Part shown: positions 43,260 to 47,394 of the stretch, piece after piece
Layout of the letters: each line of letters begins with the position of its first letter
How positions within the stretch are numbered: the stretch's first letter is position 1
Origin: Cryobacterium sp. M96
GTDB lineage: Bacteria > Actinomycetota > Actinomycetes > Actinomycetales > Microbacteriaceae
Direction: 5' to 3'
Assembly: GCF_002929845.1 (NCBI RefSeq)
Contig: NZ_PJJS01000030.1
Span: forward strand, 1-47,394
Length of the DNA stretch: 47,394 nucleotides
Notes under the pieces: generated by a model
Database searches by the model: none
The model's input: only the letters and a program-made list of their open reading frames with translations
What the model was told of the DNA's origin: nothing
Position numbers and translations under genes: made by a program

Positions 43260-44123
43260 TCAGTTTCCCGACACCCGTTTATGCCCCTTGTCGGCGCGTT
43301 TCTCGGATTTATCCGACGCGCCCGGCTTCGCCTGGCCGCGGCTGCGCTCCACGCTGCGGCGGAGGGCCTCCATCAGGTCGAGCACCTCTCCCCCGCCTTC
43401 CTCGCCTTCCCGGGGTTCGCGGCCGAAGGTGAGCTCGGTGTCGAGGGCTTCGCCCGCGGCGAGCTTCGCCTCGAGCAGTTCGCGGAGCTGGTCCTGGTAG
43501 TCGTCCCGAAAATCCTGCGGCGAGAACTCGGCGGCGAAGGAGTCGACCAGTGCGGCCGAAAGCTCGAGCTCCTGGGCGGAGATGCGCACCGACTCCTGGA
43601 GCATCGGGAATTCAACGGCCCGCACCTCGTCGCCCCACAGCAGCGACTGCAGCAGCAGCACGTCCCCGCGCACCCGGAGGGCACCGAGTCGGGTCTTCTG
43701 CCGCAGCGCGAACCGCACGATCGCGGTGCGGTCGGTGGCGTCGAGCGCACGCCGCAGTAGAACGTAGGCCTTGGGTGAGCCGGAGGGTTCGAGAAAATAG
43801 CTGCGCTCGAACATGATCGGGTCGAGCTGGTCGCTCGGCACGAACTCGACGACCTCGATCTCGCGGCTTCTCCCGGCCGGCAGCGTGCGCAGATCCTCGT
43901 CGGTGATGACAACCGTCTTGTCGCCGCTGTCCCAGGCCTTGTCGATGTGCGCATAGTCGACGACCCGTCCGCAGCGCTCGCACCGGCGCTGGTAACGGAT
44001 GCGCCCGCCATCGGCGTCGTGCACCTGGTGCAGGGCGACGTCGTGGTCTTCGGTGGCGCTGTAGACCTTGACGGGCACACCGACCAGCCCGAAGGTGATC
44101 GCGCCCTTCCAGATCGATCTCAT
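43260..44123 (-). CDS. ku: DNA end-binding protein Ku
   Basis: Ku forms a ring that holds broken DNA ends and recruits LigD in bacterial non-homologous end joining. The 287-aa protein has MRSIWKGAITFGLVGVPVKVY at the N-terminus in two conserved pieces, the CERCGRVVDY motif, and the ring domain up to about 250. The C-terminus is Lys/Arg/Ser-rich (from about 257, SRGQAKPGASDKSEKRADK), a tail that in other species aids DNA threading. ATG at 44123 is chosen over one 15 bases upstream because the family starts with MRSIWKG. It is divergent from ligD, 68 bases away. Confidence 0.96.
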   Translation of the reverse strand: MRSIWKGAITFGLVGVPVKVYSATEDHDVALHQVHDADGGRIRYQRRCERCGRVVDYAHIDKAWDSGDKTVVITDEDLRTLPAGRSREIEVVEFVPSDQLDPIMFERSYFLEPSGSPKAYVLLRRALDATDRTAIVRFALRQKTRLGALRVRGDVLLLQSLLWGDEVRAVEFPMLQESVRISAQELELSAALVDSFAAEFSPQDFRDDYQDQLRELLEAKLAAGEALDTELTFGREPREGEEGGGEVLDLMEALRRSVERSRGQAKPGASDKSEKRADKGHKRVSGN

Positions 44124-44191
44124 CACTTCAGTACACACCCGGTGCGCCGAGAGGGCTAGGCACGCTGTGGCCGCGAGAGCATGCTGGAGCT

Positions 44192-46690
44192 ATGAACGAG
44201 CGGCCGCCCTCCCCTGACTCCCGCCAGGTCGTCACCGTCGGCGGACACCGGATCACACTCACGCATCTCGACAAGGTGCTCTACTCGGAGTCGGGGACCA
44301 CGAAGGCCGACGTTCTCGGCTACTACGCGTTCATCGCCGACGTGATGATCCCGCACACCGCGAACCGCCCGGCGACCCGGAAGAGGTGGGTACACGGTGT
44401 GGGCACCCGGGACGCACCCGGACACGTGTTCTTCCAGAAGAACCTGGACCAGGCGACGCCGAGCTGGGTGAAACGCCGGCCGATCCAGCATTCGAACCAC
44501 GTGAGCGAGTACCCGCTGGTCAACGACCTCGCGACGCTGACCTGGCTCGCCCAGATCTCGGCGCTGGAGATCCACGTTCCACAGTGGCAGTTCGGCCGGG
44601 GTGGACGCCCGCGCAACCCGGACCGACTGGTGATCGACCTGGACCCCGGCGACGGGGTCACCCTCGACGAGTGCGCGGAGGTCGCCCGTCTGGCCCGGGC
44701 CATCCTGCGGGACATGGGCCTGGACCCGCTGCCGGTCACCAGCGGGTCGAAGGGCATCCACCTCTACGCACCGCTGGACCTCACGCACACCTCGGACCAG
44801 GTCTCCCAGGTCGCACACGAGCTGGCCCGCGCGCTCGAAGCCGACCATCCGGACCTCATCGTCAGCGATATGAAGAAGGCTCATCGACCGGGGCGGGTGT
44901 TCGTGGACTGGAGCCAGAACAGCGCCCACAAGACGACCATCACCCCGTATTCGTTGCGCGGAACGCTGCATCCGATGGTGGCCATGCCGCGCACCTGGCG
45001 GGAACTGGCCTCCCCCGGGCTCGCACAGATCGACTACAAGCAGGCGATGCACCGGGTGCAGCGTAGCGGGGACCCGCTGGCCGCGCTGCTCGAGGCACAT
45101 TCCGGCCGGGGCACCACGGATGCCGGTGGTGCCGGTGACGAGACCGGTAAAGGCGCCGGGGCGGGAGCCGGTGCGCTGGCCGTCTACCTCGGCAAACGAG
45201 ACGCTTCCCGCACCTCGGAGCCGATGCCGACCGGTGCGCCGGACGCATCCGGGGGTCGGTCATTCGTCATTCAAGAGCACCACGCCCGCAACCTGCACTA
45301 CGACTTTCGGCTCGAGCACGACGGGGTGCTGACGTCGTGGGTGTTGCCGCGCGGGGTGCCGACCGATCCGGCGAAGAATCGGCTCGCCGTGCGCACCGAG
45401 GACCATCCGCTCGAATACGCCACGTTCGAGGGTGATATCCCGGCCGGCGAATACGGGGCCGGCACCATGAGCATCTGGGACCACGGCAGCTACGAGCTGG
45501 AGAAGTGGCGGGATGACGAGGTTATCGCCGTGCTGCACGGCGAACCGGGCGGCAGGCTCGGTGGCACGCGGCGCTTTGCCCTGATCCGCACGAAGGGCAC
45601 GGACGTGGCCGACCGGAACTGGCTGATCCACCTGATGAAGACACGGCCGGCCCGGCGGGCCGGGGACGTGGGCACCGAGGCGGGCGCGACGGCCAAAACG
45701 GGCGGCCGGTCCGCACGCCGCACACAATACGGGCCCATGCTTGCCACGCCCGGTTCCATCGCCGACCTGTCCGAAGACGACGAGTGGACCTACGAAATGA
45801 AGTGGGACGGCATCCGCGCGCTCGCCTATCTCGGAGCCGCCGGCCTAGGCCCGGACGTGCGCTTGTTCACCCGGAACGGCAGCGACATCACGCACGCGTA
45901 TCCCGAGCTGGTGCGCGCGTTGCCGGGAGCGGTTTCGGCCGACTTTGCGGTGCTCGACGGGGAGATCGTCGCGATGGACGCGGGCGGGCGGCCGAACTTC
46001 GGGCTGCTGCAGACGCGGCTGGGCCTGACCGGTCGCCGACAGATCGAAGCGGCCGAGGCATCCACCCCGGTGCGGTTTCTGGCTTTCGACGTGCTCGAAC
46101 GTGACGGGGAGCCGCTGCTCGACCTGACGTACACGGCCCGGCGCCGCGTGCTCGAGGAGATTGTCACCGGGTCCGGTGCGGTGCAGGTGCCGCCGGTCTT
46201 CACGGGCGACTCCACCCAGGCCGTGGCGACCAGCAGCGAGCTCGGCTTCGAGGGGATCGTCGCCAAGACCCGGGACGGGCGCTACGAGGCCGGTCGGCGG
46301 TCCCGATCGTGGATCAAGATCAAGCACCATCGCACCCAGGAGGCGGTGATCGGCGGGTGGCGACCGGGCAACGGGCGCCGAGCCGACACCGTGGGCTCCC
46401 TCCTCCTGGGGATTCCGAACGGAGACACGCTGACCTATATCGGCCGGGTCGGCACCGGGTTCCGGGACGCAGACCTCGAGGACCTGCGGGCGCGACTGGA
46501 TGCCATCGCTGCGGTGGACAACCCCTTCACCGGCATCCCGCCCGCCGGCGCCCGCGATGCGCGGTGGGTGCGCCCGGTGTTGGTGGGCGAGGTGGAATTC
46601 TCCGAATGGACCAGCACGGGGCGAGCGCGCCACCCGGTCTGGCGCGGTTGGCGGCCGGACAAGTCACCGGGCGAGGTGGTGCGGGTTTAA
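44192..46690 (+). CDS. ligD: Multidomain ATP-dependent DNA ligase LigD
   Basis: LigD repairs ends held by Ku. The 832-aa protein has the actinobacterial order polymerase-phosphoesterase-ligase. The AEP polymerase domain covers about 10-300, with the metal-binding DLD at 149-151. A Gly/Ala linker (about 310-325) leads to the 3'-phosphoesterase domain (about 350-490; HHARNLHYDFRLEHDG). The ligase domain (about 512-830) has the nucleotidyl lysine Lys537 in KWDGIRAL, DGEIVA, and EGIVAK. Its ATG has GGAG 4 bases upstream. The linker at about 487-510 is Ala/Gly-rich. Divergent from ku, so both are probably co-controlled from the 68-base gap. Confidence 0.97.
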   Translation: MNERPPSPDSRQVVTVGGHRITLTHLDKVLYSESGTTKADVLGYYAFIADVMIPHTANRPATRKRWVHGVGTRDAPGHVFFQKNLDQATPSWVKRRPIQHSNHVSEYPLVNDLATLTWLAQISALEIHVPQWQFGRGGRPRNPDRLVIDLDPGDGVTLDECAEVARLARAILRDMGLDPLPVTSGSKGIHLYAPLDLTHTSDQVSQVAHELARALEADHPDLIVSDMKKAHRPGRVFVDWSQNSAHKTTITPYSLRGTLHPMVAMPRTWRELASPGLAQIDYKQAMHRVQRSGDPLAALLEAHSGRGTTDAGGAGDETGKGAGAGAGALAVYLGKRDASRTSEPMPTGAPDASGGRSFVIQEHHARNLHYDFRLEHDGVLTSWVLPRGVPTDPAKNRLAVRTEDHPLEYATFEGDIPAGEYGAGTMSIWDHGSYELEKWRDDEVIAVLHGEPGGRLGGTRRFALIRTKGTDVADRNWLIHLMKTRPARRAGDVGTEAGATAKTGGRSARRTQYGPMLATPGSIADLSEDDEWTYEMKWDGIRALAYLGAAGLGPDVRLFTRNGSDITHAYPELVRALPGAVSADFAVLDGEIVAMDAGGRPNFGLLQTRLGLTGRRQIEAAEASTPVRFLAFDVLERDGEPLLDLTYTARRRVLEEIVTGSGAVQVPPVFTGDSTQAVATSSELGFEGIVAKTRDGRYEAGRRSRSWIKIKHHRTQEAVIGGWRPGNGRRADTVGSLLLGIPNGDTLTYIGRVGTGFRDADLEDLRARLDAIAAVDNPFTGIPPAGARDARWVRPVLVGEVEFSEWTSTGRARHPVWRGWRPDKSPGEVVRV

Positions 46691-46703
46691 TGGCGGTGCG
46701 GGT

Positions 46704-47150
46704 TCAGAGGCGGGCGAGTAGGGCCGGCCAGCTGGTGGCGAAGCCCGGATGCAGCGGCAGCGCGTCGACCTCGTGGCGCGGTACCCAGCGCAACGCGATG
46801 CTCTCCTGGTCGCTGATCACGGGTTCGAAGCGCTTCGTGGCGCGCACCACGACCGTCGTGTACGACCAGAAACCGAGGTCGAGCACGGAGCTGAACTGCA
46901 CGGAGACCAGCTCCGGGGGCACGCCGGCCTCTTCGCGGGCCTCCCGCAGAGCCGCTTCGAGCGCACTCTCGTGTTCGTGGCGCGCCCCGCCGGGCAGCCC
47001 CCAGGTGTCACCCTGGTGGCTCCAAAGCGCGCGGTGCTGCAGCAGCACCCCCAGCTCCTCGTGGTGCACGAGCAGGCCGGCCGCCCCGAAAAGACCCCAA
47101 AACTTGCGGCCGTCGGGCCCGTACACCCACCCGTCACCGTTTGTGCTCAT
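46704..47150 (-). CDS. NUDIX hydrolase
   Basis: A 148-aa NUDIX protein, which cleaves a nucleoside diphosphate linked to another group. The box GX5EX7REUXEEXGU is complete at about 55-77 (GARHEHE, then REAREEAGV). Short length and no other domain leave the substrate open: dNTP sanitation (MutT-like) or ADP-ribose are options. It sits beside ligD and ends 13 bases from the ligD stop, tail to tail. ATG at 47150 has no strong ribosome site. Next to the DNA-repair genes a nucleotide-pool role is reasonable inference only. Confidence 0.93.
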   Translation of the reverse strand: MSTNGDGWVYGPDGRKFWGLFGAAGLLVHHEELGVLLQHRALWSHQGDTWGLPGGARHEHESALEAALREAREEAGVPPELVSVQFSSVLDLGFWSYTTVVVRATKRFEPVISDQESIALRWVPRHEVDALPLHPGFATSWPALLARL

Positions 47151-47227
47151 GGCTCAAGCATGCGCCACGGTCCCGTGAATACGCACCGTGTTGAGTTGCA
47201 TTCGACTCGCGGCGCAGGCTTTGGATG

Positions 47228-47272
47228 GTGGCGCACGGTAGGACGTGTGCCGGCTTTCGAAGGGTGCGCCAC
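47228..47272. repeat. 9-bp inverted repeat in the last intergenic gap
   Basis: GTGGCGCAC (47228-47236) and GTGCGCCAC (47264-47272) form a perfect inverted repeat with a 27-base spacer; a third partial copy (TGCGCCACGG) is at about 47160. It lies between the NUDIX gene and the transposase fragment and could be a terminator, a binding site or a transposon end. The 158-base gap holds no gene. Confidence 0.45.
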
Positions 47273-47308
47273 GACGAGCGAGCCGCGCCGGGTGGGTACC
47301 TGGGCGGG

Positions 47309-47394
47309 CTAGCTGTTGTTCCCACTGACGTTGTGAGCACGGTTGATGGGTGATTTGCCGCCGATGCCGGTATGGGGTCTGTGGTGATTGTAGC
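47309..47394 (-). CDS. IS481-family transposase, C-terminal fragment
   Basis: The minus strand reads 27 residues to a TAG at 47309-47311: YNHHRPHTGIGGKSP and then INRAHNVSGNNS. The YNxxRPHxxxGGxSP motif is the C-terminal signature of the DDE integrase domain of IS481-type transposases. The gene is cut by the window edge, so it is not known whether the element is complete. It marks a mobile element adjoining the ligD-NUDIX region. The terminal inverted repeat was not identified. Confidence 0.85.
   Translation of the reverse strand, partial: YNHHRPHTGIGGKSPINRAHNVSGNNS

Overview
The window is a high-GC actinobacterial chromosome segment, most likely from the family Microbacteriaceae (a Cryobacterium-like organism is a reasonable guess, not proven). 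The reasons are the complete actinobacterial division and cell-wall (dcw) cluster with sepF, yggT and divIVA at its end, frequent GTG and TTG starts, a GarA-type FHA protein with two MerR genes, and a MurE whose amino-acid specificity motif is not the diaminopimelate DNPR form. Gene order resembles the Mycobacterium tuberculosis dcw / Rv2173-Rv2187 neighbourhood followed by an Rv1822-Rv1830-like block. No gap exceeds 300 bases and almost all sequence is coding.

Region 1 (1-6292, minus strand) holds dnaE (replicative polymerase), an RluD-like pseudouridine synthase, lspA, divIVA/wag31 and yggT. Region 2 (6293-23420, minus strand) is the dcw cluster, transcribed in the order mraZ, rsmH, ftsL, ftsI, murE, murF, mraY, murD, ftsW, murG, murC, ftsQ, ftsZ, yggS, sepF. 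Many junctions are 4-base overlaps or abut. It is headed by three 10-bp GTGG repeats that look like the MraZ operator, and a hairpin between mraZ and rsmH fits the position of the mraW RNA motif. Together these genes make lipid II and build the divisome.

Region 3 (23541-34315) holds a DUF3040 membrane protein, a polyprenyl diphosphate synthase, an Rv2175c-like DNA-binding protein, a triple-LysM transglycosylase-like protein, a PASTA Ser/Thr kinase, class II DAHP synthase, a PlsC acyltransferase, an ROK glucokinase and a long-chain acyl-CoA ligase. Region 4 (34378-40729) holds a palindromic repeat element, peptide deformylase, a MinD-like ATPase of the kind linked to ESX secretion, pyruvate carboxylase, a ParA ATPase and a 95-bp iteron-like array. 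Region 5 (40731-44123, minus strand) holds two MerR regulators, garA, a CDP-alcohol phosphatidyltransferase and ku. Region 6 is ligD (plus), a NUDIX hydrolase (minus) and, at the right edge, the C-terminus of an IS481-type transposase.

The genes are mostly core housekeeping and I do not see a clear new defence or biosynthetic system. The least explained items are the iteron-like array after parA (40635-40729), the repeat shared between 65-89 and 34378-34462, the orphan ESX-type MinD-like ATPase, and a set of -10 boxes placed 6-8 bases before GTG starts, suggesting leaderless mRNAs.
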